A stretch of 64,000 nt of DNA from an uncultured Gammaproteobacteria bacterium (GTDB taxonomy: Bacteria; Pseudomonadota; Gammaproteobacteria; HK1): NCBI GenBank assembly GCA_958295835.1, contig OY282378.1, positions 2,691,694-2,755,693 of the forward strand, given 5' to 3'. The notes beneath the pieces were generated by a model that worked only from the letters and a program-made list of their open reading frames with translations, had not been told where the DNA came from and searched no databases. Of this stretch, positions 20,213-30,530 are shown one piece after another (positions within the stretch are counted from its first letter, which is position 1; each line of letters starts with the position of its first letter). A program made the position numbers and the translations under genes.

Positions 20213-20259
20213 CGGGCGTCCCGCGCCGAACCGCAGGCCGATCCGGCGCGGGACGCCCG
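20213..20259. terminator. Bidirectional terminator-like hairpin
   Basis: A perfect 16-bp inverted repeat, CGGGCGTCCCGCGCCG and its complement, surrounds a 15-base loop immediately after the peroxiredoxin stop and upstream of the etfA stop. There is no U tract on either side, so the hairpin may work with Rho or simply protect mRNA ends. Its position between convergent genes supports a two-way terminator. Confidence 0.75.
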
Positions 20260-20334
20260 TCACGACTTCAAGCGTGGATGGGCGGGCCTGCAACGGGTGG
20301 AACGGGTCGTCCGGCCCCCGGCGTGGAGCATCCG

Positions 20335-21273
20335 TCAGGATTTCGACAGCTCGGCGCTCAGCTCCGGCACCGCCTGGAACAGGTCCGCGACCAGGCCGTA
20401 GTCCGCGACCTGGAAGATCGGGGCCTCTTCGTCCTTGTTGATCGCGACGATGACCTTGCTCTCCTTCATTCCGGCGAGGTGCTGGATCGCGCCCGAGATC
20501 CCCACCGCGACGTAGAGATCGGGGGCGACCACCTTCCCGGTCTGGCCGACCTGGTAGTCGTTGGGGACGAATCCGGCGTCGACCGCGGCCCGGGAAGCGC
20601 CGACCGCGGCCCCGAGCTTGTCGGCGACGTCTTCGAGGAGCGCGAAATTGTCGCCGCTCTGCATCCCGCGTCCGCCGGAGATCACGATGCGGGCGGAGGT
20701 CAGCTCCGGACGTTCGGACTGCGTGAGATCCTGGCCCACGAACGCGGACAGGCCACTGTCGCCGGCGGCCTCCACCGTCTCCACGACCGCGACGCCGCCC
20801 TCTTCCGGAGCCGCATCGAACGAAGTGGCCCGGACCGAGACCAGCTTGATCGGATCGCTCGACTGCACGGTGGCGATCGCGTTGCCCGCGTAGATGGGCC
20901 GCACGAACGTGTCGGCCGACTCGATCCCGCTGATGTCCGATATCGGCGAGACGTCCAGCAACGCGGCGGCTCGCGGCAGCACGTTCTTGCCCGCTTTGGT
21001 GGCCGCGACGAGTACGTGCGAGTACTCGCTCGCGATGCCCGTGATCAGGGCCGCGAGATTCTCCGCGAGCTGATTGGCGTAGGCCGGGTCGTCCGCCACG
21101 CGCACCTTCCCGACGCCGGCGACCCTGGCCGCGGCATCGGCCGCTCCGGCGCATCCGGCGCCGGCAACCAGCACGTGGACATCGTCGTCGAGCCGGCGCG
21201 CGGCGGTGATCGTGTTGAGGGTGGCCGCGGCGAGTGCGGCGTTGTCGTGTTCCGCGATGACGAGGGCGCTCAT
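20335..21273 (-). CDS. etfA: Electron transfer flavoprotein alpha subunit
   Basis: A 312-residue ETF alpha chain. With EtfB it forms the FAD-containing heterodimer that takes electrons from acyl-CoA and other dehydrogenases and passes them to the quinone pool via ETF:quinone oxidoreductase. The C-terminal FAD domain is intact: [51 protein letters not shown] and [20 protein letters not shown] follow in the family order. The length is standard for group I ETFs. Its ATG lies directly after the etfB TAG, so the two are one operon. No ETF dehydrogenase is seen nearby. Confidence 0.96.
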   Translation of the reverse strand: MSALVIAEHDNAALAAATLNTITAARRLDDDVHVLVAGAGCAGAADAAARVAGVGKVRVADDPAYANQLAENLAALITGIASEYSHVLVAATKAGKNVLPRAAALLDVSPISDISGIESADTFVRPIYAGNAIATVQSSDPIKLVSVRATSFDAAPEEGGVAVVETVEAAGDSGLSAFVGQDLTQSERPELTSARIVISGGRGMQSGDNFALLEDVADKLGAAVGASRAAVDAGFVPNDYQVGQTGKVVAPDLYVAVGISGAIQHLAGMKESKVIVAINKDEEAPIFQVADYGLVADLFQAVPELSAELSKS

Positions 21274-22023
21274 CTAGATCACCTTGGCTTCGTTCTTCAG
21301 CTTTTCGATCAGCTCGGCCACGCTCCCCACCCGCACTCCCGCATCCCGCTTCGGCGGCTCGGTGACCTTGAGCGTCTTCACCCGCGGGGTGACGTCGATG
21401 CCGAGGTCCTCCGGGGTCAGCGTATCGACGGGCTTCTTCTTCGCTCTCATGATGTTGGGAAGAGACGCGAAGCGCGGCTCGTTGAGCCGCAGGTCGGTGG
21501 TCACCACCGCGGGCATCTTCAGCCTGACGGTCTCCAGCCCCCCGTCGATCTCGCGGGTCAGGCCCATCTCCCCGTCGTCGATCTCGATCCGGTAGGCGAA
21601 CGTTCCCTGCGCCCAGCCGAGGAGGGCGGCGAGCATCTGGCCGGTCTGGGTGTTGTCGCCGTCGATCGACTGCTTGCCGGTAATGACCAGCCCCGGCTGT
21701 TCGCGTTCGACGACCGCCTTCATCAGCTTCGCGACGGCGAGCGGTTCGAGCGTCTCGTCGGTGCGGATCAGGATTCCGCGATCGGCTCCCATCGCCAGAG
21801 CGGTGCGGATCGTCTCCTGGCACTGCTGCACCCCGAGCGAGAGCGCGATGACCTCGTCGGCCTTTCCGGCCTCTCTCAGTCTGAGCGCCTCCTCGACCCC
21901 GATCTCGTCGAACGGATTCATCGACATCTTCACGTTCGCGAGCTCGACGCCGCTCTGGTCCGCCTTCACCCTGACCTTGACGTTGTAGTCGATCACCCGC
22001 TTGACCGCGACCAGAATCTTCAT
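21274..22023 (-). CDS. etfB: Electron transfer flavoprotein beta subunit
   Basis: A 249-residue ETF beta chain, exactly the usual length, beginning [19 protein letters not shown]. The AMP-binding segment is [12 protein letters not shown] with [17 protein letters not shown], and the recognition-loop region is [18 protein letters not shown], which carries the conserved leucine anchor for acyl-CoA dehydrogenases. It is the first gene of the etfBA operon. A longer open frame upstream of the ATG exists but shows no family similarity. Confidence 0.96.
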   Translation of the reverse strand: MKILVAVKRVIDYNVKVRVKADQSGVELANVKMSMNPFDEIGVEEALRLREAGKADEVIALSLGVQQCQETIRTALAMGADRGILIRTDETLEPLAVAKLMKAVVEREQPGLVITGKQSIDGDNTQTGQMLAALLGWAQGTFAYRIEIDDGEMGLTREIDGGLETVRLKMPAVVTTDLRLNEPRFASLPNIMRAKKKPVDTLTPEDLGIDVTPRVKTLKVTEPPKRDAGVRVGSVAELIEKLKNEAKVI

Positions 22024-22253
22024 TGCTTCAGCCCTTGACGTCACGGTTGCCCGCACGCCCGAAAAAAAGACGCGCAAGCTTAATTCCCGCTCTGCCGGCG
22101 CGCAATGCGCCCGGGAGCCGGGGTCCACGCGAGATCCGCGATCAGCGAGCGCGGCACGCGAGCACCCGGCGAGCGCAAGCCGGTGGCGATACTCGTGGTG
22201 GTCACCGTGGGACCGCGCTACGGAAGGGCCGGCGGGGAGGATTGCCGCCGGAA

Positions 22254-23231
22254 TCAGAAGCTGCCCAGGGCATTGAGGGCCGACAGGAAGGCCGGGCCCG
22301 CGACCAGCAGCATGGTGCCCGGCACCACGAACAGAAGCATGGGCAAGGTCATCAGCACGGGCAGTCGCTCGGCCTGCTCGGTGATCCGCGCGGCCCGTTG
22401 CGCACGCTCGTTGCCCGCGATGTTCGTCAGCGATTCGGTCAGGGGGGTACCGTAGCGGTCGCTCTGCATCAGGACGAAGGCCAGCGACTTGATCCCCTCG
22501 ATAGGGGTGCGCTCGGCGAAGGCGGTGATCGTGTGGCGTCTCGCGCCGCCTACTTGCAGCTCCTTCTCGAACAGGACGAACTCCCGGGCCAGATGAGGCT
22601 CCACGCTCTCGAATTCGTTGGCGACGGTCTCCAGCGCGCGTTCGAACGTGAGCCCTGCCTCCCGGCACATGACGATGAGATCGAGCGCGTCCGGGAGTGC
22701 GCTGCTCATGCGCACCGTGCGCCGGTCGGCGAGCCACTTCACGCCCCGCTCGCTCACGATTCCTCCGACGACGAACGCTCCGAACGCGCCCATGATCGGA
22801 ATGAGCAGCCCTCCTGCCAATTGCTCCACCCCCCGTATTCCCATCCACGCAGCAGCCGCCGCACCGAGTCCCAGGGTCGACTTCACCGCCAGGTACCGGG
22901 GCAGTGCATCCGGGTGTCCGAACCCGGCGTCACGGAGCAGACGGCTGAGCTTCTCCCGCTCCCCGGCTCCGATCGGCGCGATCACCGACACCACCGCCAC
23001 GAAGGCGCTGCCCACGTTCTGCAGCAGGCTTCGCGCGTCCTCCCGGCCGCGCCCCCCCTGGTGGTGGCGCTGCGTGGCAACCAGCACCGCCCGCGGCACG
23101 TCCAGGCGCCGGTCGAACTCCACCGCCCTGCGCAGGTTCCGGTTCGCCAGCCAGACGAGCAGCACGAGCAGGACCAGGCCCGTGACGAGCGCCGGCAGCA
23201 GCCAGAGCGCCGTGTCCTGCCCGGCGATCAT
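22254..23231 (-). CDS. tadC: Tad pilus inner-membrane platform protein TadC
   Basis: A 325-residue T2SSF-domain membrane protein. Hydrophobic segments lie near the N-terminus, around residues 120-160 and at the C-terminus. The cytoplasmic T2SF helix bundle includes [19 protein letters not shown] and [17 protein letters not shown], which are the family hallmarks. With TadB it forms the platform that TadA drives to extrude Flp pilin. Its ATG overlaps the tadB stop by four bases (ATGA), so it is coupled to tadB; it is the last gene of this transcript. Confidence 0.93.
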   Translation of the reverse strand: MIAGQDTALWLLPALVTGLVLLVLLVWLANRNLRRAVEFDRRLDVPRAVLVATQRHHQGGRGREDARSLLQNVGSAFVAVVSVIAPIGAGEREKLSRLLRDAGFGHPDALPRYLAVKSTLGLGAAAAAWMGIRGVEQLAGGLLIPIMGAFGAFVVGGIVSERGVKWLADRRTVRMSSALPDALDLIVMCREAGLTFERALETVANEFESVEPHLAREFVLFEKELQVGGARRHTITAFAERTPIEGIKSLAFVLMQSDRYGTPLTESLTNIAGNERAQRAARITEQAERLPVLMTLPMLLFVVPGTMLLVAGPAFLSALNALGSF

Positions 23232-24187
23232 CGTGTTCCCCGGGCGATCAGGAGGTAGGCGACCCCCACCCCCAGGGCGATGAGTCCAATTCCGACCCGC
23301 AGCACGAACAGTCCGTTCGGGGTGTTGAACAGGATGTCGACGGTCTCGGGTGCGGTGAACTTCTGCATGGCGAGCACCACGATGGGCAGCAGGATCAGCA
23401 CAATCAGGGTCAGCCGGGTCTGGGCGGTGGAGCTATGCGCCTTCAATGCAATCTTCCTGCGCTCCCTCAGGGTTCCGGTCAGGTTTCCCAGCGCCTCCGA
23501 GACCCCGCCTCCGGCCTTGCGCTGAAGCTTCAGCACCGCGCAGAACAGGGTGAATTCGGGGATCCGCACCCGCGCCGCCACGGTCTTCATCGTACGGTCC
23601 GCGTCAAGTCCTGCCCCGAGTCCGTTGCACACCGCCTCCAGCACCCCCTGGACGGGCGGCGGGACGTCCTGCACCACGTTGGACAGCGCCTCGAGGGGCG
23701 GGATGCCGGTGCGCGAAAGCTGGGCGATCTGATCCACCACGTCCGGGAATTGCTGGGTGAACTTCTTCGCCTCCCGGGCCTGGAGCCAGACCAGGGTGCC
23801 GTATACGCTCGCGGCCATCCCTCCCAGGATGCCCAGGGTCAACCACGGCCCGCCGGGGACCTGGAGGATGAGCCGCATTACGGCCCACAACCCCGCACCC
23901 ACCCCGGCGGCCACGCCTCCCGTGATCCCGACGGCGCGCGGACCCTGGAGCAAGGGATACCAGGCCTCGATCCGATCCCAGAGCCAGGCCCGCTTGCGTT
24001 CCGTCCGGAAGACGCTCTGGGCGATCTCTAGCCCCGGCGCATCGCCGTCGTCGGCCATCGGCGCCGCGACCCGCTGGATCCGGGGCTTCAACGCGCTCGC
24101 CCGGACGTAGGCCAGCGCCCACGCGCTCCCGGCCAGGAGACATGCGGCCAGGAATCCCGCGATCACTACCGTTACACCGCCGGTCAT
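23228..24187 (-). CDS. tadB: Tad pilus inner-membrane platform protein TadB
   Basis: A 319-residue T2SSF-domain protein. Transmembrane segments lie at about 5-27, 90-145 and 260-315. The family core QFPDVVDQIAQLSRTGIPPLEAL and the following AVLKLQRKAGGGVSEALGNL are clear. It begins with ATGA overlap on the stop of the two-TM sensor-like protein upstream and ends with ATGA overlap on tadC, so translation is coupled on both sides. This ties the sensor module physically to the pilus platform. A longer in-frame opening upstream reads the previous gene out of frame and is rejected. Confidence 0.93.
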   Translation of the reverse strand: MTGGVTVVIAGFLAACLLAGSAWALAYVRASALKPRIQRVAAPMADDGDAPGLEIAQSVFRTERKRAWLWDRIEAWYPLLQGPRAVGITGGVAAGVGAGLWAVMRLILQVPGGPWLTLGILGGMAASVYGTLVWLQAREAKKFTQQFPDVVDQIAQLSRTGIPPLEALSNVVQDVPPPVQGVLEAVCNGLGAGLDADRTMKTVAARVRIPEFTLFCAVLKLQRKAGGGVSEALGNLTGTLRERRKIALKAHSSTAQTRLTLIVLILLPIVVLAMQKFTAPETVDILFNTPNGLFVLRVGIGLIALGVGVAYLLIARGTR

Positions 24188-25263
24188 GGGGATTCGGGAC
24201 TCCCTCCCGGCGCCTTCCGCGTAATGCGCGCCAGGATGAGGCTGACCACCGCGACTCCCGCCAGGCCGCCGTAGAGCAGTCGCCGCCAGTCTTCGAGGCT
24301 GTCCCGGATGGCCCTCAAGCTGGAGACGGTGAGCACGATCTCTTCGGCGTCCCGATAGAGCAGCACGATCCACGGCGGCCCCCCCGGCTCTTCGTCCAGC
24401 CGGGCCCAGGCCAGCACGTGCTCCCTGCTGAGCATGATCCCTTCGGACCGCTCCGTCTCGTCCTCCAGCTTCCGTATGTCGTTGGAGATCCGGAACGCCC
24501 TCTCCGCCCGCCCGGGGTTGCCGTCCGCCACCACCGGCGCCGATGCGATTGCACGCCGCGCCTCCGGCACCCACAGGTGGGCGTGCCCCTTGTCCCCCAG
24601 GCCGCCGGCCGCCAGCCGGATGGGCCGGTGCACGGCGCTGGGCCCGCACCGGACCTCGATCCACCCGAACCGCCTGCCGGTCTGCATCTCCTCGATCGGG
24701 CTGCGCGTCGTGATCGTTCCGTCCGGGTGCACCTCGACGACGGGATCGTCCCGTCCATCGCTCCCGGGAGCTTGCCTGTCATCGAGGTCCGGGTGTGTCT
24801 CCTCCGTCCTTGTCCCGGAAGACGCCAGGACAGCGTCCCATTCCGGGCTCCTGGCCAGGATGTCCCCGGACAGGTCGTACACCGTCAGGCTGATGACGTC
24901 CCCGCCTTCGTCCACTTCTTTCCTCAGCCGTTCCACGGTGTCCCGGAGAGGGGGGACCGGGGGCGGCTTCCCGCCATCCTCCGCGACGCGATCCGATGCG
25001 TTCCCCCGGAGCTGCCGGATCAGATCCGCATCCCGCGCGACCCGTCTCGCCCTCCACTCCCAGTTGTCGCGGTGGTGCTGCACGGTACCGGCGACACTGC
25101 GGGCCTGGGCCCTCAGCGCTGCCCCGGCGACGTCCGTGACGATTTGCGCCCGGGCACGGTGAAGGTGGTCTTCAATGGTGTCGAGGCGGTATCCCAGCAC
25201 GCCATGCGCGACGAGGCCGGTCAGGACCAGCGGGAATACGATGCTCCATAGCGCCTGGCGCAT
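24184..25263 (-). CDS. Two-TM periplasmic sensor-like protein (module copy 1)
   Basis: A 359-residue protein with one N-terminal membrane segment (about 5-24), a large extracytoplasmic domain, a C-terminal membrane segment (about 331-348) and a short basic tail. The layout equals that of the clearer dCache protein at 29340-30485, and both hold the same place in the duplicated module, but dCache sequence signatures are weak here. It has no kinase, GGDEF or HAMP output domain, so any signal must pass to another protein, perhaps the adjacent DAHL protein. The stop overlaps the tadB start (ATGA). I do not recognise a named family with confidence. Confidence 0.75.
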   Translation of the reverse strand: MRQALWSIVFPLVLTGLVAHGVLGYRLDTIEDHLHRARAQIVTDVAGAALRAQARSVAGTVQHHRDNWEWRARRVARDADLIRQLRGNASDRVAEDGGKPPPVPPLRDTVERLRKEVDEGGDVISLTVYDLSGDILARSPEWDAVLASSGTRTEETHPDLDDRQAPGSDGRDDPVVEVHPDGTITTRSPIEEMQTGRRFGWIEVRCGPSAVHRPIRLAAGGLGDKGHAHLWVPEARRAIASAPVVADGNPGRAERAFRISNDIRKLEDETERSEGIMLSREHVLAWARLDEEPGGPPWIVLLYRDAEEIVLTVSSLRAIRDSLEDWRRLLYGGLAGVAVVSLILARITRKAPGGSPESP

Positions 25264-25284
25264 CGGTGCATCGCGTGCCCGGCG

Positions 25285-28038
25285 TCACTGCGCGGGCGGG
25301 CGCGATCGGGCCGGGGGCAGCCGGAGCCGGACCATGGTGCCGTGGCGGGGGTACGGGGTGATCTCCATCCCTCCCCCCTGTCCTTCGATCAGGCCACGGG
25401 CGACGGCCAGGGCCAGACTGCGGCGTTCGCCCGATCCCTCGCCCTCGGGTCCGTGATCCAGGCAGGTCAGGTGGACACCGTCGTCCTCCTGCACCAGGGT
25501 CAACGTCACGTACCCTTCCCCGCCGGGGTGGAGGCGCGCGCCCTCCAGGGCGTGCTTCACGATCAGGTCTGCCGCGGCCTCCAGCGCCTGCAGGTTGCCC
25601 CGGGTAACGGCTCCCGGGACCAGCGTCGCGTCGATCCGTCTCCGATCCTCTCCGGCCAGTGCGCCCAATTGCCTGTCGAGCAGCGCCCTCATGTCGATCC
25701 GACCCATGGACCCGCGCGGCGCCGGCGCAGCCGGGAGCCGGTCCACTTCCCGCAGCAGCGTGTGCACCGCCCAGCGCGCGCCGGCCATCCGGCCGGCGGC
25801 GGCGGCCCAGGCAGTACCCTGGTGCCCTTCGCCGTCCGCGTTTCTCCGGACGTGCTCCGCCTGCTCCGCGGCGGCGGTGGCGGCGCGGATCTCCTGCTCG
25901 ACTTCCCGCAGCCGATCGAGCATCGCTTCCCGGGTTGCCCGGTGGACGAACTCCGATCCGTCCGGTTGCGACGGCGGCGACGCTTCTTCGGCCTCCCGGT
26001 CCCGGAGACGAAGCTCTTCGCCGCCGCTTCGCACCGGCACTCCGTCCTCGGGTGCTCCGGTCCGAGCCCGGACGGCCGCCGCGGTCTTCGCTTCGGACTC
26101 TGCCGCCCGCGCCTGCGCTTGCGGGCTCTTCCCATCGGCCCGGATCAGCCTCGCGGCCCGATCGTCTTCTTTCCCCATGACCGGAAGCCGGCCGGTATCG
26201 TCGTCCGTATGCGCCTGTACTCCCCCACCCTCCGTGACCCCGACTCCCTGCTCCGGAGGAGCGTCTTCGGGTCCGGAAGAGGGCGGTAGCGGTTCCGGCG
26301 CCCGTTGTGCCCCGGCCTCCTCCGCCCTCAGCGCCTTCAGGCGGCTCTCCAGGAGCGGGCTCGTGCGGATCTCCTGGAAAGTGTCCGACGGTGGGTCCTG
26401 GCCCTCCGCGACGAAGGCGTCCGGCTCCCCGGCGTCTTCAGCGTCCCCGGGCACGGACCCTTCATGCGGTGCCCGCCGGTCGTCGGGTTTCGCCTTCAGC
26501 GTCGCCGGTCGCCCTTCCGGGGCAAGGTCCGCGCGTTCGGCCGCGGCGGTGTCTTCCTCCCCGCCCGCCGGGACGGTTCGGCTTGCCGTTACGCTCTCCG
26601 GGACGGCGGATCCCTGCTCCTCCCCGGCGTCTCCGGGCGGGAACCCTTCATGCTGCGCCCGCCGGGCCGCTTCCTGCGCCCGCGCCCGCCTCTGGGCCTC
26701 GAGCTCCGCCTTCAGGGCCTTCAGCCGCTCCTTCAGGGAAGGCTCCTCGGGTCCGCTCCCGGGTGCGTCTTCCTTCCCGCGGACCGGCGCCTCTCCTCCG
26801 GCCCCCTGCTCCCGGACGTCTTCACGTCCGGCTTCTTCGCGCTGCGTCCGGCGGGCCTTTCCGTCCCGCGCCTTCAGGCGTTCCTCCAGGGACGGAGACG
26901 CCCCCTCCCGGAACGCGGGGCCCGCCTCCGTCCGGCGTCCCGGGTGCTGAGCCGGCCGGGATTGCACCGAGCGCTCCCTCGCGCCGGTGCGCGCCGGTCC
27001 CTGGACGTCTTCCAGCGGAAATCCGGGACCACCCGCGGTGGCCAGCGCCACGTCCATGCCCCAGGGTGACGGAGACCCGCCCGCCGGGGCCGCTTCAGGC
27101 GCCTGGGACGCGGCCTTTCCTTTCCTGCGCCTGCCCCACCACCGGACGATCAGGGCGGCCCAGTAGAACGCGGCGAGCGCCAGCGACACCCAGAACCCAT
27201 AGTCGAAGTAGCGCCGCTTCGTCCGGCTCTGCTGGTGGTCCGCATCCAGCAGGCCGATGACCCGCTCGGCCCGGTCTTCCAGATCCGTACGCATGACATC
27301 TTCGAAGCGCTGCTCCGTCAGCCCGTGGTGCTGCAGCAGCGCGCTCACGTGCTTGTTCAACGTCTCGGCCTGAGTGCGCAAGGGGGTGTCGGCGGCGCTC
27401 TCGGTCAGCGTGCTTGCGGCCTGCGCCAACCGCTGGTGCTGGATCTCGGTGGGTTGCCTCAGGAAGCTCGGCATCCACTCGAGGATCTGCCGTGTCGCGG
27501 CTTCGACCCTCCTGTGCCCCCCGTCCCGTGCGGCCTCGGCGAGCAATGCACCCTCTCTCGGGATGATGCGGCGCGAATTCCGCACGATGGCGAAGCCGGA
27601 CTTGAAGCGCTCGATGCGCTCCTCTCGCGCCTTCAGGCGCTGCACGTAGCCGTTCAGGGCCCACTTGATGTCGGACGGCAGGTTGGGCATCGCGCTCTGG
27701 CTGTCGTGGATTACCCGGATGTGGGGGGACATCCGGTCGACGAAATTGGCGAGCACGTCGAAGTTGCTGTTGACCTCGTTCTTGACCTTTCCTACCTCGA
27801 TGCTCCACTGCGCAGCCAGCATCTGCGTCGAGCGGATGGAGTTCACTGCACTCATGCACTGCGCCGTCACCATCTCATCGCGCTGGATCGCGACATAGAA
27901 GAACCCTGCGGAGGCCAGCAGGGCAAGGCTCACCAGAACGCCCAGTGCTGCCCCCAACAGACTCTTCACGGACATCCGCCCATCGTCGTCCGGGTGTTCC
28001 CGGATCGGGCCGTTCCAGTGCTCCGCGGCTGCGTTCAT
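25285..28038 (-). CDS. DAHL-domain membrane protein with degenerate histidine-kinase-like ATPase domain (module copy 1)
   Basis: A 917-residue protein. TM1 is about 25-47 and TM2 about 282-304; the helical periplasmic domain between them contains ERIERFKSGFAIVRNSRRIIP, the pattern of the DAHL sensor domain. Residues about 310-720 are charged low-complexity sequence with repeated RLKAL-type heptads and EGFPPGDA-like units. The last 150 residues resemble a histidine-kinase ATPase: DHGP (G1-like) and SLALAVARGLIEGQGGGMEI (G2-like). The N-box lacks the usual Asn series, and I find no phosphoacceptor H-box, so kinase activity is doubtful. It is 21 bp from both module neighbours. Confidence 0.75.
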   Translation of the reverse strand: MNAAAEHWNGPIREHPDDDGRMSVKSLLGAALGVLVSLALLASAGFFYVAIQRDEMVTAQCMSAVNSIRSTQMLAAQWSIEVGKVKNEVNSNFDVLANFVDRMSPHIRVIHDSQSAMPNLPSDIKWALNGYVQRLKAREERIERFKSGFAIVRNSRRIIPREGALLAEAARDGGHRRVEAATRQILEWMPSFLRQPTEIQHQRLAQAASTLTESAADTPLRTQAETLNKHVSALLQHHGLTEQRFEDVMRTDLEDRAERVIGLLDADHQQSRTKRRYFDYGFWVSLALAAFYWAALIVRWWGRRRKGKAASQAPEAAPAGGSPSPWGMDVALATAGGPGFPLEDVQGPARTGARERSVQSRPAQHPGRRTEAGPAFREGASPSLEERLKARDGKARRTQREEAGREDVREQGAGGEAPVRGKEDAPGSGPEEPSLKERLKALKAELEAQRRARAQEAARRAQHEGFPPGDAGEEQGSAVPESVTASRTVPAGGEEDTAAAERADLAPEGRPATLKAKPDDRRAPHEGSVPGDAEDAGEPDAFVAEGQDPPSDTFQEIRTSPLLESRLKALRAEEAGAQRAPEPLPPSSGPEDAPPEQGVGVTEGGGVQAHTDDDTGRLPVMGKEDDRAARLIRADGKSPQAQARAAESEAKTAAAVRARTGAPEDGVPVRSGGEELRLRDREAEEASPPSQPDGSEFVHRATREAMLDRLREVEQEIRAATAAAEQAEHVRRNADGEGHQGTAWAAAAGRMAGARWAVHTLLREVDRLPAAPAPRGSMGRIDMRALLDRQLGALAGEDRRRIDATLVPGAVTRGNLQALEAAADLIVKHALEGARLHPGGEGYVTLTLVQEDDGVHLTCLDHGPEGEGSGERRSLALAVARGLIEGQGGGMEITPYPRHGTMVRLRLPPARSRPPAQ

Positions 28039-28059
28039 GGTGGTCTCTCCCGGGTCGTC

Positions 28060-29079
28060 TCAGTTCGCCCCGGTCTCCGGACTGACCTCAAGCTCGGGGT
28101 GCTCGCCCGGCAGGGTGCGCAGGAACGCCACGATGGCGTCCTTGTGGTCGTCGGGGGCCTCGAGCCCCAACTGGAAGGTGAACATGGCGTCCACGGCGTC
28201 GCGCAGGGTCTTTGCCGTGCCGTCGTGCAGGTAGGGAGGGGTCAGCGCGACCATCCGCAGGCTCGGGACCTTGAAGGAATGCATGTCCTCGATGTTCCCG
28301 GTGAGCATGAACCGTCCCCTGTCGGCGTCGGTGATGTTACCGCGACGGATGAAGTAGTTGTTGATCACCCCGAAGACCTGGAACATGTTGCCGCCCACCG
28401 CCGCGCCCTGGTGGCAGCTCGAGCAGCCGTAGTGCTTGAACAGGCGGTAGCCTTCGAGCTCTCGCTCGGTCAGCTTCGTGTCCGGGTCCTCCTCGCCCTT
28501 CAGCCATCGGTCGAAGCGTCCGTTGGTCGTGTTCAGGCTCCGGACGAAGGCCGCGATCGCCCGCTTGACGGTATTCCGGCTGATGGGCTCGTCGCTATCC
28601 GGCTCCAGGGCCTGGAACTGCTTCGTGTACTCGGGGTTGTCGTACAGCCGGATCAGCACCTCTCCCCATTCGTTGCCCATCTCCGCCGGGTTCTGGATGG
28701 GACCGTCTATCTGCTCTTCCAGCGTTTTCTTGCGCCCGTTCCAGAACTGGCTGTTCAGGAGACCCGCGTTGTACACGGTGGGAGAGTTGATGTCCCCCTT
28801 CTTCCCCTCGATTCCAATCGAGACCTGCCGGCCGTCGGCTCCCCCCTCGGCCAGCAGGTGGCAGCTCGCGCAGGCAATGGTGCCGTCCCGGGAGAGGTTC
28901 GGGTCCGTGAACAACGCCCGGCCGAGCGCGATACGCGCCGGATCCTCGGGCGGCGAAGGCGGCACCGGATTAATGGGCTCCGCCCTTGCCGCGGCATGGC
29001 TTCCCAACAACCCTGCACCCATTGCGCTCAAGAGCATCACCGTGCGGATCGCTTTCGTGCCTGTTCCTCCTGTTCGCAC
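28060..29079 (-). CDS. Periplasmic di-heme cytochrome c peroxidase / MauG-family protein (module copy 1)
   Basis: A 339-residue exported protein. A signal peptide (about 1-33, ending AARA-EP) is followed by two heme c sites, CASCH at 70-74 and CSSCH at 218-222, spaced as in bacterial cytochrome c peroxidases and MauG. INSPTVYNAGL and FKVPSLRMVALTPPYLHDG are the other family landmarks. Members reduce hydrogen peroxide or carry out protein oxidation in the periplasm. It heads the copy-1 module, followed by the DAHL protein and the two-TM protein, in a Tad pilus operon where such an enzyme is unexpected. A 260-bp gap upstream may hold its promoter. Confidence 0.92.
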   Translation of the reverse strand: MRTGGTGTKAIRTVMLLSAMGAGLLGSHAAARAEPINPVPPSPPEDPARIALGRALFTDPNLSRDGTIACASCHLLAEGGADGRQVSIGIEGKKGDINSPTVYNAGLLNSQFWNGRKKTLEEQIDGPIQNPAEMGNEWGEVLIRLYDNPEYTKQFQALEPDSDEPISRNTVKRAIAAFVRSLNTTNGRFDRWLKGEEDPDTKLTERELEGYRLFKHYGCSSCHQGAAVGGNMFQVFGVINNYFIRRGNITDADRGRFMLTGNIEDMHSFKVPSLRMVALTPPYLHDGTAKTLRDAVDAMFTFQLGLEAPDDHKDAIVAFLRTLPGEHPELEVSPETGAN

Positions 29080-29339
29080 CAGCCCCCCGATGCCGTGCGG
29101 GTTCCGTGCCGTTCGCCTTGTCCGGTCTCGCGTCCTCCGGAACCTCGACGGTTTGCCGTCCTGGCGTCGCGCTCTTGCGCGAGTCTACCACACGTCCCGG
29201 GCCTCCTCCGCTTCGAACGCGATCCCGCTGCACGGAGGCACGGGCGGCGGCCGCGCTTCCGGCCGGCTATCGGCGGGGGTCAGCCGAACGTTCGCCGGTG
29301 AGCCGGCGAAGACGAGACGCCGTCCGGCTCCTCCGCGCG

Positions 29340-30485
29340 TCAAGCGCCACCCTTGCCGCTCCGTTCCCCGACCGCGAGGAGGGCGGCCATCAGGATGCTG
29401 ACCCCGGCGATGCCCGCGAGGACGGCGGCCAGGAGAAGCCGCCATTCTTGCAGGGCGCCCTCGATCTGGACGAGCGTCGCGACCTCGCCTTCCATCCAGT
29501 TCGTCGCCTCTCGGACCACGACGATCCAGCCGAGCCCCGCGAAGTCCGGGGCGACCGCTTCGTACAGCGTGCCGCCGGGGGTCCGGGCGAACGCGGTGAG
29601 CATATGGTCGCCGGAGACGAGTCCTGCCGGTTCACCACCCTCGACCAGGGCGAGTATTTCGTCGGCGATGCCGACCTCCTCCTGCATCAGCCGTTCGGGC
29701 GCATGCCCGGACTTCGTGTCGGCGATGAGCCGGCCCTTCCTTTCGGCGACCTGCACGTTGCCGTCCTCCCTCAGGGTCGTTTCCGTACGGTCGGCGATAC
29801 CCTGGACGACATCGAGGGCCAGGACCGCCTTGAGCACACCCAGGGGAGCGCCGTCGTCCGGATCGTCGATGCGCAGGCTCAGCGCGACGGACCAGACCGC
29901 GGCCGAGGCGTCGTATTCGACTTCCCCGATGTGGAGGCCACGGTGCCACGCCTGCTGCCACCATCCTTCGTCGCTCTGGAGCATGTCGGACGTCGGGTTC
30001 GTGGTGGCGATGTTGAGACCGTGGACGTCGGTGAAGAACGTCTCGGCAAAATCCGGGGAGGCGAGGATGAAGGCGTGGAGGCGCTGGTCGGTCTCGGGGA
30101 ATGCGCGGAGGCTCTTCTCCGGCGGCGCCCGGGCTTCCAGTGCCTCGGGGTCGAGGCCCACGAGCCCTTCGGCTTCGTGGTGCTCCGCTCCCGCCCTGGC
30201 CGCGTTGACGACCAGCGGATCGCTGGCCCAGATCCGGAGGCTGGCGATCCGCTCGACGACGTAGCGGTCGATGGTGTCGGCGATGCGCTGGGCCTGCCCG
30301 ATGAGGTGGCGGCCTTCGACGCCCTCGACGAGAGCGGTCCGTGTCGCCCCGATCTGCTGGGCGATGACGTCCAGGCGGTAGCTCATGAAGAACCAGGCGG
30401 AGAGACCGATGATGACCACGGGGACCCCGACGCTCGTGAGGGTCAGCCTGACGAGGGCGCCGCGGCGGGGCGATGTGGTGGTCAT
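29340..30485 (-). CDS. dCache-type two-TM sensor protein (module copy 2)
   Basis: A 381-residue protein with TM1 about 12-34, a periplasmic double-Cache-like domain and TM2 about 348-370. The Cache signature is clear: FFTDVHGLNIATTNPTSD followed by DEGWWQQAWHRG (about 153-185), a ligand-pocket pattern seen in chemoreceptors and sensor kinases. There is no HAMP, kinase or cyclase output; the tail after TM2 is about ten residues. It occupies the same module slot as the protein at 24184-25263. Cache domains bind small molecules such as amino acids or carboxylates; the ligand here is unknown. Confidence 0.83.
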   Translation of the reverse strand: MTTTSPRRGALVRLTLTSVGVPVVIIGLSAWFFMSYRLDVIAQQIGATRTALVEGVEGRHLIGQAQRIADTIDRYVVERIASLRIWASDPLVVNAARAGAEHHEAEGLVGLDPEALEARAPPEKSLRAFPETDQRLHAFILASPDFAETFFTDVHGLNIATTNPTSDMLQSDEGWWQQAWHRGLHIGEVEYDASAAVWSVALSLRIDDPDDGAPLGVLKAVLALDVVQGIADRTETTLREDGNVQVAERKGRLIADTKSGHAPERLMQEEVGIADEILALVEGGEPAGLVSGDHMLTAFARTPGGTLYEAVAPDFAGLGWIVVVREATNWMEGEVATLVQIEGALQEWRLLLAAVLAGIAGVSILMAALLAVGERSGKGGA

Positions 30486-30530
30486 GGCGCCGGCTCCTTG
30501 CGGCTCCGGTACGAAAGGGCTCCACCATGT

